Below, one piece after another: positions 37,547 to 48,535 of a stretch of 64,000 bases of DNA (position 1 is the stretch's first letter; each line of letters opens with the position of its first letter). The DNA comes from Collinsella sp. AM17-1 (GTDB taxonomy: Bacteria > Actinomycetota > Coriobacteriia > Coriobacteriales > Coriobacteriaceae), in assembly GCF_003470665.1 (NCBI RefSeq), contig NZ_QRJZ01000005.1, positions 237 through 64,236 of the forward strand, in the 5' to 3' direction. The notes under the pieces were generated by a model. That model was not told where the DNA came from. It ran no database searches and saw nothing but the letters and a program-made list of their open reading frames with translations. Position numbers and translations under genes: made by a program.

Positions 37547-40288
37547 GTGGCAGACGATATCAACAATAACGAGGGTATGGGCGAGGCCGGCGATGCCGGC
37601 ATGCCCGACGATCTGAAGCGCCTGCTTGCCCGTGCTGAGCAGGGCGAGGACGGCGATCCTGACGCCTATAACCCCGATGCCGATGATGACGAGGAAGAGG
37701 ACGACGACGGTGAGCTCGAGGAGAGCTTTGGCGAAGTCGATCGTGGCGCCTCGGCCGGCGAGGATATAAACGGCGGCCAGCTCCAGATTTCGGAGTTTGG
37801 CCGCGAGATGAAGCAGTCATTTATCGAGTATTCGATGTCGGTCATCACGGCGCGCGCCCTGCCGGACGTGCGCGACGGCTTAAAGCCGGTGCACCGCCGC
37901 ATCCTGTACGCGATGAACGAGAGCGGCATCTACCCCAACCGCCCGCATAAGAAGTCGGCGTGGACGGTCGGCGAAGTTATCGGTAAGTACCACCCGCACG
38001 GCGATTCCGCGGTCTATGAGGCCATGGTTCGCCTGGCGCAGTGGTTCTCCATGCGCACGCCGCTCATCGACGGTCACGGCAACTTCGGTAACATCGACGG
38101 CGACGGCGCGGCGGCCATGCGTTACACCGAGAGCCGCCTGGCCAAGCCCGCCATGGAACTGCTGCGTGACTTGCAGAAGGATACCGTCGACTGGCAGCCC
38201 AACTACGACGAATCGCTCGCCGAGCCCGTGGCGCTGCCTGCGCGCTTCCCCAACCTGCTGGTCAACGGCAGCCAGGGCATCGCCGTCGGCATGGCCACCA
38301 ACATCGCTCCGCATAACCTCACCGAGGCGATCGAGGCCACCTGCTACCTGATCGACAACCCCGACGCCACCGTCGACGAGCTCATGCAGATCATGCCCGG
38401 TCCGGACTTCCCCACCGGCGCCATCATCATGGGCAGCGCCGGCATTAAGCAGAGCTACGAGACCGGCCGCGGCTCCATTACCGTGCGCGCCAAGGCTCAC
38501 GTGGAGTCCACCAAGACCGGCCGCAGCCGCCTGGTCTTTACCGAGATTCCCTACATGGTCAACAAAGGCACCCTGCAGGAGAAGATTGCCCAGCTCGTCA
38601 ACGACAAACGCATCGAGGGCATCTCGGATATGCGCGATGAGTCCAACCAGAAGGGCATCCGTCTGGTCATCGAGCTCAAGAAGGGCGTCATTCCGCAGGT
38701 CGTGCTCAACAACCTGTATAAGTACACCTCGCTGCAGACGACCTTTGGCGCCAACAACCTGGCGCTCGTCAACGGCGTTCCCAAATGCCTGAGCCTGCGC
38801 GAGATGCTGCAGCACTACATCGACCACCAGGTCGACGTCGTCACCCGCCGCACCCGCTTCGACCTTAAGAAGGCCCAGGCCCGCGCGCATATCCTTGAGG
38901 GCTACTTGATGGCTCTCGACCATATCGACGAGGTCATTAGCATCATCCGCTCCTCGCAGACCGACTCCGAGGCCAGCAGCCGCTTGATCGAGCGCTTTGG
39001 CTTTACGCCCGAGCAGACCACGGCCATCCTCGAGATGAAGCTGCGCCGCCTGACCGGCCTGGAGCGCGACAAGATCCAGGAAGAGTTGGACGGCCTGCGC
39101 CGCGCCATCGCCTACTACGAGGACCTGCTGGCGCATGAGGAGAAGATCCTGGGCGTCATCAAGGAAGAGATGCGCGAGATCTCCAAGAAGTTCGGCGACA
39201 AGCGCCGCACCGAGATCAGCCAGGTTGAGAAGGACCTGGATGTCGAGGACCTCATCGCCGACGAGGATATGGTCGTGACCATCACCCACACCGGCTATGT
39301 CAAGCGCATTCCGGTGGCCGCCTACCGTGCCCAGAAGCGCGGTGGCAAGGGCGTGTCGGGCGTCAACCTCAAAGAGGACGATGTCATCGATGAGATGTTC
39401 ATCGCGTCCACGCACGAGTACGTGCTGTTCTTCTCGAGCAAGGGCAAGGTCTATCGCCTGAAGGTGCACGAGCTGCCGGTAGGTACGCGCCAGGCACGCG
39501 GTACCGCGATCGTCAACTTGCTGCCTTTCGAGGAGGGCGAGAAGATCGCGAGCGTCATCAGCTGCCGCGAGTTCCCGGCCGACGAGTACCTGATGTTTGC
39601 CACCAAGAGCGGCATGGTCAAGAAGACCGTGATGAGCGCATATGACCGCAGCCGTCGCGACGGCCTGATCGCTATCAACCTGCGTGACGACGACGCGCTG
39701 CTGAACGTGCGCCGCGTGCGCGAGGGCGACAAGATTATCCTGGCCACCACCGCGGGCAAGGCGATCATGTTCTCCGAGGAGCAGGTGCGCGCCACCGGCC
39801 GCGATACCAGCGGTGTTCGCGGTATCGGCATGAAGGACGGCGTGAGCGTTCTGGGCATGGAAGTCACTAACGGCAACGGCGATCTGTTCGTCATCACCGA
39901 GCGCGGCTACGGCAAGCGCACGCCGGTCGCGGACTACCCGGAGCAGAATCGCGGCGGCCAGGGCGTCTATACCATCCAAATGACCGAGCGTAAGGGTAAC
40001 CTTGCGGCTATGAAGACGGTGGGCCCGCAGCACGAGCTGTTCATCGTGACGGAGGGCGCGACGGTCATTCGCGTCAAGACCGACGAGATCAGCCAGACCG
40101 GCCGCGCCACCCAGGGCGTCAAGATGATGACCGTCGACGATAACGACCGCGTATGCGCCGTAGCCCGCATGACAGCAGCCAAAGAGAAGCCCGAAGGCGA
40201 AGCCACAGAAGACGGCTCTGCCCCCGAAGAAGCCCCTGTCGATCTAGGCGACGGCAACGACATGCCAGAGGATCTCCTAGACGAGTAA
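37547..40288 (+). CDS. gyrA: DNA gyrase subunit A with a long acidic N-terminal extension
   Basis: The 913-aa breakage-reunion subunit. Catalytic Tyr193 lies in [12 protein letters not shown]; the quinolone region HGDSAVYE has Ser154 (Ser83 in E. coli) and Glu158 (Asp87 position), the unmutated-type residues. The GyrA-box reads QKRGGKG, supporting gyrase over topoisomerase IV. About 70 extra residues precede the usual start of homology ([10 protein letters not shown] at 91-100); they are highly acidic ([17 protein letters not shown] at about 44-60). GTG start with GAGGAGG upstream; no later start has comparable spacing. The C-terminus is also acidic. Confidence 0.97.
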   Translation: MADDINNNEGMGEAGDAGMPDDLKRLLARAEQGEDGDPDAYNPDADDDEEEDDDGELEESFGEVDRGASAGEDINGGQLQISEFGREMKQSFIEYSMSVITARALPDVRDGLKPVHRRILYAMNESGIYPNRPHKKSAWTVGEVIGKYHPHGDSAVYEAMVRLAQWFSMRTPLIDGHGNFGNIDGDGAAAMRYTESRLAKPAMELLRDLQKDTVDWQPNYDESLAEPVALPARFPNLLVNGSQGIAVGMATNIAPHNLTEAIEATCYLIDNPDATVDELMQIMPGPDFPTGAIIMGSAGIKQSYETGRGSITVRAKAHVESTKTGRSRLVFTEIPYMVNKGTLQEKIAQLVNDKRIEGISDMRDESNQKGIRLVIELKKGVIPQVVLNNLYKYTSLQTTFGANNLALVNGVPKCLSLREMLQHYIDHQVDVVTRRTRFDLKKAQARAHILEGYLMALDHIDEVISIIRSSQTDSEASSRLIERFGFTPEQTTAILEMKLRRLTGLERDKIQEELDGLRRAIAYYEDLLAHEEKILGVIKEEMREISKKFGDKRRTEISQVEKDLDVEDLIADEDMVVTITHTGYVKRIPVAAYRAQKRGGKGVSGVNLKEDDVIDEMFIASTHEYVLFFSSKGKVYRLKVHELPVGTRQARGTAIVNLLPFEEGEKIASVISCREFPADEYLMFATKSGMVKKTVMSAYDRSRRDGLIAINLRDDDALLNVRRVREGDKIILATTAGKAIMFSEEQVRATGRDTSGVRGIGMKDGVSVLGMEVTNGNGDLFVITERGYGKRTPVADYPEQNRGGQGVYTIQMTERKGNLAAMKTVGPQHELFIVTEGATVIRVKTDEISQTGRATQGVKMMTVDDNDRVCAVARMTAAKEKPEGEATEDGSAPEEAPVDLGDGNDMPEDLLDE

Positions 40289-40328
40289 GAGGCCCTAGCT
40301 GGTAAAAATCATCAGACCCCTTATATCG

Positions 40329-40361
40329 GCGGTCGGCGCACTGCGCGCCGACCGCTTTTTT
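40329..40361 (+). terminator. gyrBA terminator
   Basis: GCGGTCGGCGC (40329-40339) pairs perfectly with GCGCCGACCGC (40345-40355), followed by six Ts that also form the left edge of the 182-bp inverted-repeat element. Confidence 0.95.
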
Positions 40362-40537
40362 GAAAACCTTGGGATCCCATGGTCGCTGGGCCGGCGAGAT
40401 GGTTTTGGTTTGTCGCGAGTTCCGCACGCAAAGAAGGCCACTTAATGTGGCCTTCGTCTTGCGCAGGACTGTCCGAGCAGCAAACCAAAACCATCTCGCC
40501 GGCCCAGCGACCATCCCTCCCAAAGATTTTCAAAAAA
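40356..40537. repeat. 182-bp fold-back element with 57-bp inverted repeats
   Basis: Left arm 40356-40412 and right arm 40481-40537 are inverted copies; the inner 34 bp (40379-40412 against 40481-40514, core GGTCGCTGGGCCGGCGAGAT) are perfect and the outer part has a few mismatches. Inside the loop is a second hairpin (GAAGGCCAC 40433-40441 with GTGGCCTTC 40447-40455) with more pairing around it. There is no coding capacity. It resembles a MITE or other non-autonomous palindromic element, or a very long structured RNA. Confidence 0.85.
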
Positions 40538-40541
40538 GTTG

Positions 40542-40571
40542 TTGACGCGCGCGTAACGACTCGTCTAATAT
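40542..40571 (+). promoter_or_regulatory. promoter of the tRNA-Ile/Ala/Ile cluster
   Basis: TTGACG (40542-40547) and TAATAT (40566-40571) are spaced 18 bp and end 14 nt before the first tRNA-Ile. GC-rich TGCGCG downstream of the -10 resembles a stringent discriminator. Confidence 0.75.
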
Positions 40572-40585
40572 ATCCCTTGCGCGAT

Positions 40586-40662
40586 GGACCTGTAGCTCAG
40601 TTGGTTAGAGCGTCCGGCTGATAACCGGGAGGTCACAAGTTCGAATCTTGTCAGGTCCACCA
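40586..40662 (+). tRNA. tRNA-Ile (anticodon GAT), copy 1
   Basis: A 77-nt cloverleaf, acceptor GGACCTG/CAGGTCC, discriminator A, encoded CCA, anticodon loop CTGATAA. Sequence-identical to the copy at 40810-40886. Confidence 0.97.
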
Positions 40663-40673
40663 CTTTCTTTCGC

Positions 40674-40718
40674 AATAAACACCCCAGCGAGAGCCGAGTC
40701 GCCGCTGGGGTGTTTATT
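40674..40718 (+). terminator. 16-bp perfect hairpin between tRNA genes
   Basis: AATAAACACCCCAGCG (40674-40689) pairs perfectly with CGCTGGGGTGTTTATT (40703-40718). It may attenuate or process the transcript between tRNA-Ile and tRNA-Ala; a following T run is absent. Confidence 0.65.
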
Positions 40719-40729
40719 ACTGTCTCCGT

Positions 40730-40805
40730 GGGGGTTTAGCTCAGCTGGGAGAGCGCGGGCTTTGCAAGCCTGAGGTCAGGGGTTCGATCCCCCTAACCTC
40801 CACCA
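40730..40805 (+). tRNA. tRNA-Ala (anticodon TGC)
   Basis: A 76-nt cloverleaf, acceptor GGGGGTT/AACCTCC (one G-T pair), discriminator A, encoded CCA, anticodon loop TTTGCAA. Confidence 0.97.
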
Positions 40806-40809
40806 TGAT

Positions 40810-40886
40810 GGACCTGTAGCTCAGTTGGTTAGAGCGTCCGGCTGATAACCGGGAGGTCACAAGTTCGAATCTTGTCAGGTCCACCA
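40810..40886 (+). tRNA. tRNA-Ile (anticodon GAT), copy 2
   Basis: Identical over all 77 nt to 40586-40662 and only 4 nt after tRNA-Ala. Confidence 0.97.
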
Positions 40887-40899
40887 TCAAAACTGTGAA

Positions 40900-40930
40900 G
40901 AGCCCTGGGGCGTTGCCTCGGGGCTTTTTC
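40900..40930 (+). terminator. terminator of the tRNA cluster
   Basis: AGCCCTGGGG (40901-40910) and CCTCGGGGCT (40916-40925) form a GC-rich stem (one or two non-Watson-Crick pairs) followed by TTTTTC. Confidence 0.85.
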
Positions 40931-41044
40931 TTGTCTGTGATAAATCTCATTTTGGTTTTGTGTGCTGTGCGAAAGATTGGGTAGTATAGCTATTCAATGC
41001 GGTGGAGCTGCCGCGTGTTAACCGCTACGTACCGGAGGTGTTCC

Positions 41045-41545
41045 ATGGTTCGTGTCGACATAGAGACCATCGTCATGGCCGCCGGTCCCGTGCCATCGCT
41101 TATCGTGCTTCGCGAGCGCTGCAGCAAATCGGACTCGCCCGCGCCACTGCGTTCCCTTTCCATTCAGACTGGTTCGTTTGAAGCTGCTGCCATTAGCCGC
41201 GGCATCGATAGCGGCCGAGCCGAGCGCCCGATCACCCATGACCTGCTGCTCGATACCGTTGACGCCCTGGGCGCCAAGCTCGAGCGCATCGAGATCGTTC
41301 GCGCCGAGCCGCCGGTGTTCTACGCGACGATCGTCGTACTGGCCGATGGTGACGAGCGCAAGATCGACGCCCGCCCCAGTGATGCCATTGCCCTTGCCGT
41401 GCGCAGCAATGCCCCCATGTTTGTGGAGGACGACATCATGAATCGCCTGGGCACTGTTTCTGCCCACACCGAGGAAGTCGACGACGAGCAGGAGTTCGAG
41501 AAGTTCGACGAGTTCGTCCATACGCTCTCCCCCGATGACTTCTAA
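41045..41545 (+). CDS. bifunctional nuclease family (DUF151) protein
   Basis: The 166-aa product has the DUF151/BFN domain: LRSLSIQTGSFEAAAIS, RPITHDLLLDTVDALGA, FYATIVVLADGDERKIDARP and SDAIALAVRSNAPMFV, followed by an acidic tail. Plant and bacterial members have been reported to have RNase/DNase activity. The ATG at 41045 has GGAGGT upstream; the frame extending to 40997 has no start signal. It abuts the next gene (TAA directly followed by ATG). Confidence 0.88.
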   Translation: MVRVDIETIVMAAGPVPSLIVLRERCSKSDSPAPLRSLSIQTGSFEAAAISRGIDSGRAERPITHDLLLDTVDALGAKLERIEIVRAEPPVFYATIVVLADGDERKIDARPSDAIALAVRSNAPMFVEDDIMNRLGTVSAHTEEVDDEQEFEKFDEFVHTLSPDDF

Positions 41546-41935
41546 ATGCGGGGCGGCCAGGCTGAGGAGCGTTCGCTGATGGCCGGCGGTATGTCGGCTG
41601 AGGCGGCTGCGATCGCGCGCGAGGCCCAGATGCGCTCGGAGGCTTCTGAGGCGGCTCGCATTGCCTATGTGACGCAGGCCCGCACGCTTCGCGAGCGCCG
41701 CGGCTCGTTTATCAAGATGGTTGTCGTCTCCGCCCTTGTCGCGGCAATCTGCTCGCGCCTTCGTGGTACAGTTGGTGCGCTTGGGTTTTCGATCTCTACG
41801 GGCCTCGTGATCTGGGGTGTGGTCGATGCGGTCATGCTGACCAGTCAGATCAAGGTGCTCGACAGGCGCGCGATGGATATGATGCGCGCCCGCGACGCTG
41901 CCGCCAAGATCGCCGCCGAGGCACAAGAACTGTAA
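41546..41935 (+). CDS. small membrane protein, unknown
   Basis: A 129-aa protein with a long Ala/Arg/Glu-rich helix (1-55), two membrane segments (about 57-72 and 78-98) and a second helix (100-129). The start directly follows the DUF151 stop; internal ATGs at residues 12 and 16 are alternatives. No family recognised. Confidence 0.6.
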   Translation: MRGGQAEERSLMAGGMSAEAAAIAREAQMRSEASEAARIAYVTQARTLRERRGSFIKMVVVSALVAAICSRLRGTVGALGFSISTGLVIWGVVDAVMLTSQIKVLDRRAMDMMRARDAAAKIAAEAQEL

Positions 41936-41965
41936 CGACGCCAGACTCGATGGGAAGGTCTAAAG

Positions 41966-42415
41966 ATGGCACAGGATATGCAGGACGCCGGTAACGTCTC
42001 CGCCGAGCTCGACGCCATGGTGTGCGATCTGATTGGCGCCTTCTTGGACGACCTGGCTGCGGGCGAGAACCCGGGCGTGGTTGTGGCAATTGAGGACGCC
42101 GCTTCCAACCGCTATCTGGCCGCGCTCGACGAAGATGGCGAGGAGGCATGCCTGGAGGCTGCCACCAACTTTATCTCCGAGCACAAGATGGGTCTTAAGG
42201 ACGAGGGCCTGGGCCGTATCGCCCGCTATGCCATCGGCTACACCGGCTGCGTCGAGATTGACGGCGGCTATCACGATGCTCTGCTCGTGAGCTTCTTCGA
42301 AACCACGCTCGAGAGTGGTTTTTCGGCATACGTGCTGTATGAGGGCATGGGTGCCGGCGATGGTTTTATGTGGAGCGACCCTGAACCTGCAGGTGAGGAA
42401 ACCCCTCTTATCTAA
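41966..42415 (+). CDS. conserved-looking small acidic protein, unknown
   Basis: A 149-aa soluble acidic protein with helices and a mixed strand region (NPGVVVAIEDAASNRYLAAL, RYAIGYTGCVEIDGGYHDAL, FSAYVLYEGMGAGDGF). Codon use matches the highly expressed neighbours. GGAAGG lies upstream of the ATG. It sits 30 nt after the membrane-protein gene, 117 nt before typA. No function can be assigned. Confidence 0.7.
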   Translation: MAQDMQDAGNVSAELDAMVCDLIGAFLDDLAAGENPGVVVAIEDAASNRYLAALDEDGEEACLEAATNFISEHKMGLKDEGLGRIARYAIGYTGCVEIDGGYHDALLVSFFETTLESGFSAYVLYEGMGAGDGFMWSDPEPAGEETPLI

Positions 42416-42532
42416 AATCGCTAAAATAAACGAGTTTTCGGTAAAAGGCTCAATATTCCCGCTGAGCGTTGTATCGCTGGGCGGGCCGCATACGCGTGCC
42501 GTTTGTATATGGATAGAAGATAGGGGAACTAC

Positions 42533-44371
<1,839 letters not shown>

Positions 44372-44400
44372 GCGCTGAGCTTTATAGCGACTAACAAGAA

Positions 44401-44433
44401 AGGGCACCGACCGCAATGGTCGGCGCCCTTTTT
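44401..44433 (+). terminator. terminator of typA
   Basis: AGGGCACCGACC (44401-44412) pairs with GGTCGGCGCCCT (44418-44429) with a single A-C mismatch, followed by Ts. Confidence 0.9.
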
Positions 44434-44794
44434 GGTGCAGGGGGCAGGTTCGTTTGCACCACAGCTGGGGCGACTATCCCTCCGATCGGCTTTCCAGTCA
44501 AAGTTAAGTTGTTTAAACATATACATAATTTCACTGAATATAGCCGGTATGATACAAAACTGTTAACAGGTAAATATCAACTGGTATTAAATTAAAAGAC
44601 CTATTGACCTGCGGTTTACATGACTGGTATCTATATTGTATGTTATGCATTGTGGCATAGACGAACCGTCTTAGAAGTTGCTCCCCAGTGGGTTCTTGCA
44701 ATGCGCTAGGTAGGTTCTCGTTGATGTTGGGGTTTGTGTTCGATCCGACGATTCGCCGTATTCCACAACGTGTTGTAGGAATTAGGGGACAACT
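44434..44794 (+). promoter_or_regulatory. AT-rich leader region of the pilus locus
   Basis: A 361-bp gap without a gene. Its centre (44500-44700) is markedly A+T-rich against a GC-rich background. TTGACC (44604-44609) and TATCTA (44628-44633) with 18 bp between are the best promoter candidate, giving a 5' leader of about 150 nt before the first surface-protein gene. Short internal repeats (ACTGGTAT at 44580 and 44623) could be regulator sites. Confidence 0.5.
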
Positions 44795-47700
44795 ATGGAC
44801 GCACACCGCTCACGGTCGCTGGGTATGGCGGCCCTGATCTTCATTTTGATTAGCCTCACCGCCGCAGTTTTTCACGGTGCAGCCCCCGTGCGCGCCGAGG
44901 ATGCGACGACGCCGGCGCCGATTGAGATCAACGGCGATACGGCAACGGTTGAGGTCAAGCTGTATACCGATGAGAACCATAATAAGCCTTTGGGTGATAC
45001 TGCCGTAACGTCTACTTCGAAGCTCTACGGAGCTTTCTCGGCACGGTTCATAAGTGATAAGGCGCCTACGCCTCGGAACTACATCGCTGTCTACGAGCTC
45101 CCCGATACCATAGTCGTTGACAAAAACGCCGGTGGCGACCTCATGGAGGGTCCGGAGGCTACTGCCGAAAAGGCTGGTACGTGGGAGATCAAGGACAATA
45201 AGGTCATTTTTACGTTTGACAAGAGCTGGCTCGACAAAAACCCTGCGGAAATTTTTGTCGGAGCCAATTTTTCATTTGAGTTAGCAAATAAGAACGCTGG
45301 CTCGGACAGCAGTACACCTATCAAGTTCCCCGGTGCGGGATCAATCAATATTCCAACTACGGATGGCGCCGTCAAAGGGGAGAAATCAGGAGCCTTCTCC
45401 CAGGGCGCCGATGGCGTGGCCAAAGTTACGTGGACCGTCAAGCTTACCGTCGAATCGTATGCAACGAATGTCAAGTTGACCGATACGCTGGGCGCTAACT
45501 TCGACTTTGTGGACGGCAGCTTCACGCTCGATGGCAAGAAGCTCGGTCCGCAGCCGACGGTCGACGGTCAGACTGTGACCATCGACAATCTGGGCAACCT
45601 TTCCCAGGGGAAGCACACGATTACGTATGAGACGGTGCTGAAGAGCGGTGTTTCCGCGGGTAACGGCGAGTTTGTCGACGAGCAGGACGCATCCAAGAAC
45701 ACGGCAACGTGGGAGTGGGGCAGCTCGAGCGATCGCCAAAACGGCTCTGTGACTGTTGCTCCCAGCAAGTTTCGCTATGACATGATCAAGAAGTCTGACG
45801 GTTCGGGCTCGCCCTCCGATATCTCGTGGACTGTCGCACTCAATCAAGGCGAACTCAAAGTTGATATGAGCGGCTATATGTTCACTGACCGTCTGGATGA
45901 TAAGCAAACGTATACAGGGGGCTACACGGTTTACAAGGGCAGCTCCGGGTCGGAGGTTCTTGCGACCGGCGCGCTCGATCCGTCGCAGAACTCGTTTTCT
46001 TACACGTTCCCGACCGACCTTGCCGACAAGCGCGCCACCTATCGTATCGTCTATCACACCAAGATGAACGACACGAGCTCGTACGACACCGTGCGCAATA
46101 ACGCGACCATCGAGCGCGAGGGTTCCGTTTCCGGCGCCAGCGAAGGTCAGTTCACGCCGCAGCTGGTCGGTACGCCGATCACTAAGAGGCTCGTGAGCTC
46201 CGATGAAGCCGCGACGACGGGTAGAGCGACGTGGGAGACGCGTGTCGCGCTTAAGGCTATTGTCAATGCGGCCAATCCTGGTTTGGTGACGGTGAAGGAT
46301 ACGTTTCAGTCGGCGTGGAAGCAAGAACTTGGTGTTGATGTCAAGTCAATAAAGATCAAGATCGGTGAAACCGATCTGTCTCCAGATGTCGATTGGAAGC
46401 TAACTAAAAATGAACTTGTAGATACTCAGGCTAATAAGGTCGTATCGGAGAATGGTAACAAAAGAAACTTCGACCTTGATATCTATGTTAACGACAAGGT
46501 GAAGGCCGCCCTCAAGAGCGAGGACTACGCCGTCATCACCTATACCACCACGTCCGAAGCACTATCGGGCTGGTACTCGAACTTCGCATCGGTTACGGTG
46601 CCGGGGCAGAACGGTGGTTGGCCGTACTACACCGATAGTCCAATGTATGTTGTCAACAAGGAAACGACGCCCGCGGTCGAGAAGCCGAAAGCTGAGGCGA
46701 AGGTGTCTTGGAAGGAGGGCTTCGAATGGAGCGCCGTCGACGGCTCGGACGAGAAGGGCGCATGGATTGTTGAGTGGACGGTGTACGCGAACCGTAACAA
46801 GAGCGACGCCGGAGAATATTATGGAGCCGGAAAACTCTACGGTAAATCGCTGAATATCGTTGACAGCCTTCCGGACGGCATGAGCTATGTTGCGGGTTCC
46901 GCCACGTACACGCTCGTGCAAAACCCCTACGATCAGCATACGGGGCTTCATCGCGGAAGCGAGGCCAAGGAGGTCGTTACGGGTCAGACGCTTGCCGCCG
47001 GCAACGTTAGCGGCAGGGGCAACACGGTCACTTTCTCCATCCCCACGACTAAGCTTGGAAGCTATGCCGGCTACGCGAAACTCACATACAAAACGGCGGT
47101 CAAGCGCGACGAACTCGATGTTTCTAAGAATGAGGTGATGTTTACCAACTCCGCATGCGCTAAGTCGGGAGATAAAGAGTTCGACTTCGGTAGCGGTGCC
47201 GTCACCATCAAGAACAACGTCATCAAAAAGACCGGTGAGCAGGTCAGTAGTAGCAATCGAATAAAGTACACCATTCTTGTTAACGAATCTGCTGTTGCCC
47301 TTAAGAGTGGCACTGACTTCCTTGAGCTCGTCGATACCATGGATGCCAAGTGCACGCTGGTGCCGTCGACGCTTAAGGTCTATGAGCGGGTGAATGGCGC
47401 CTGGTCACCGCTGACTGATAAGGACTATTCGTCGAAGATGGAGCAAGTCAATGATGAATCTGGCTCGCGTACGAAGTTGACTCTTGAGGTGCCCGACGAG
47501 AAATACCTCAAGGTCGAGTACGAGGTTATCCCGACCGGAAACCCCGGTGAAGAGGTGTCTCTTTCCAATACCGCCAAGCTTACGGGTGTGACGGAAGGCA
47601 CAGCGATTGACGAGCGAATATGGACCATCCAGAACGCTTCCGCTAGTGCGGGTGGCAATGGTTACGGCATCACGATGACCAAGTACGACGCCCAGCAGGT

Positions 47701-48535
47701 CGGTGCTACGCTCAAAGGGGCGGAGTTCATGCTCTACAGCGTGGATATGGGTGGGGAGAGCACCAGAGCGTTGTTTGCCACCGCTGAGACCGATGCCAAC
47801 GGCAAGATATCGTTCGGCACGAGCGACAAGGCGATGAACAGTTGCGTGCTCTACCAGCTCGTGGAGACCAGGGCGCCTGTTGGCTATGCCAAGGCCGATC
47901 CCACGTGGATCATGCTCAAGGGCAGCGCGAGTGACGAGGATTATCGAACTGCGCTAGCTAAGGCAAAGACCATCGCCGGCGGTGCGGAGATCATAGGCGA
48001 TGACAAAAAGGACGAGATTTGGGTCTATGACAATCGTCTAAAGGGAACTGTAACAATTCGGGCTAAGAAAGTGCTTGAAGGGGGCACATTCAAGAAGGGG
48101 CAGTTCTCGTTCGCGCTCAAGGACGCCGATGGCAAGGTGCTCCAGACGGTGACCAATGACGCCAAGGGCAACGTCTCCTTCAATGTCGATTACAACAAGG
48201 CCGGTACCTACACTTACGCCATCTCTGAGGTCGTCCCCGAGGGCGCCGAGAACAACGTCAAGGACCACATCGCCTACGACACAGTCGGGCACGATGTTAC
48301 GGTTAACGTGACTATCGACAATGAGCATGAGCAGCTCGACACCGTCGTCACGTATGACAATGGCTCCCGGGAGCCGCCGACTTTTACCAACAGGTACTCG
48401 ACCACGCTTCCTGAGGCGGGCGGTGCTGGCTTGACTATGACGTATCTGGCCGGCGCTTCGATGCTGTGTTTTGCTGCGACATGGATGCATGCTCGTCGCC
48501 ATCGCGATCAAGGTCGAGGTGGTAGCCGTGAGTAG
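44795..48535 (+). CDS. large pilus-associated surface protein (adhesin/tip), LPEAG-anchored
   Basis: The 1246-aa product has a signal peptide (1-35), several D2/collagen-binding-like domains with TDTLGANFDFVDGSF-type strands, a Cna-B domain (about 960-1060; MTKYDAQQVGATLKGAEFML, YQLVETRAPVGYA), and a Spy0128-like pilin domain (about 1087-1195; KGQFSFALKDADGKVLQTV, GTYTYAISEVVPEG). The sorting signal is LPEAG (1205-1209) in place of LPxTG, followed by a hydrophobic stretch and a basic tail. Size and domain count fit a pilus tip adhesin. Patches of low GC occur inside (about 46330-46480, 47220-47310). It overlaps the next pilin gene by 8 bp. No sortase gene is adjacent. Confidence 0.85.
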   Translation: MDAHRSRSLGMAALIFILISLTAAVFHGAAPVRAEDATTPAPIEINGDTATVEVKLYTDENHNKPLGDTAVTSTSKLYGAFSARFISDKAPTPRNYIAVYELPDTIVVDKNAGGDLMEGPEATAEKAGTWEIKDNKVIFTFDKSWLDKNPAEIFVGANFSFELANKNAGSDSSTPIKFPGAGSINIPTTDGAVKGEKSGAFSQGADGVAKVTWTVKLTVESYATNVKLTDTLGANFDFVDGSFTLDGKKLGPQPTVDGQTVTIDNLGNLSQGKHTITYETVLKSGVSAGNGEFVDEQDASKNTATWEWGSSSDRQNGSVTVAPSKFRYDMIKKSDGSGSPSDISWTVALNQGELKVDMSGYMFTDRLDDKQTYTGGYTVYKGSSGSEVLATGALDPSQNSFSYTFPTDLADKRATYRIVYHTKMNDTSSYDTVRNNATIEREGSVSGASEGQFTPQLVGTPITKRLVSSDEAATTGRATWETRVALKAIVNAANPGLVTVKDTFQSAWKQELGVDVKSIKIKIGETDLSPDVDWKLTKNELVDTQANKVVSENGNKRNFDLDIYVNDKVKAALKSEDYAVITYTTTSEALSGWYSNFASVTVPGQNGGWPYYTDSPMYVVNKETTPAVEKPKAEAKVSWKEGFEWSAVDGSDEKGAWIVEWTVYANRNKSDAGEYYGAGKLYGKSLNIVDSLPDGMSYVAGSATYTLVQNPYDQHTGLHRGSEAKEVVTGQTLAAGNVSGRGNTVTFSIPTTKLGSYAGYAKLTYKTAVKRDELDVSKNEVMFTNSACAKSGDKEFDFGSGAVTIKNNVIKKTGEQVSSSNRIKYTILVNESAVALKSGTDFLELVDTMDAKCTLVPSTLKVYERVNGAWSPLTDKDYSSKMEQVNDESGSRTKLTLEVPDEKYLKVEYEVIPTGNPGEEVSLSNTAKLTGVTEGTAIDERIWTIQNASASAGGNGYGITMTKYDAQQVGATLKGAEFMLYSVDMGGESTRALFATAETDANGKISFGTSDKAMNSCVLYQLVETRAPVGYAKADPTWIMLKGSASDEDYRTALAKAKTIAGGAEIIGDDKKDEIWVYDNRLKGTVTIRAKKVLEGGTFKKGQFSFALKDADGKVLQTVTNDAKGNVSFNVDYNKAGTYTYAISEVVPEGAENNVKDHIAYDTVGHDVTVNVTIDNEHEQLDTVVTYDNGSREPPTFTNRYSTTLPEAGGAGLTMTYLAGASMLCFAATWMHARRHRDQGRGGSRE

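Noticed and set aside
40674..40718. Canonical rho-independent terminator between tRNA-Ile and tRNA-Ala
   Set aside because: The stem is perfect but no T run follows, and tRNA-Ala has no obvious promoter of its own, so complete termination there is doubtful; listed with reduced confidence.
44531..44806. A 91-codon minus-strand frame in the AT-rich leader of the pilus locus
   Set aside because: No ribosome binding site, no domain and it runs into the pilus signal-peptide start; AT-rich non-coding sequence explains it.
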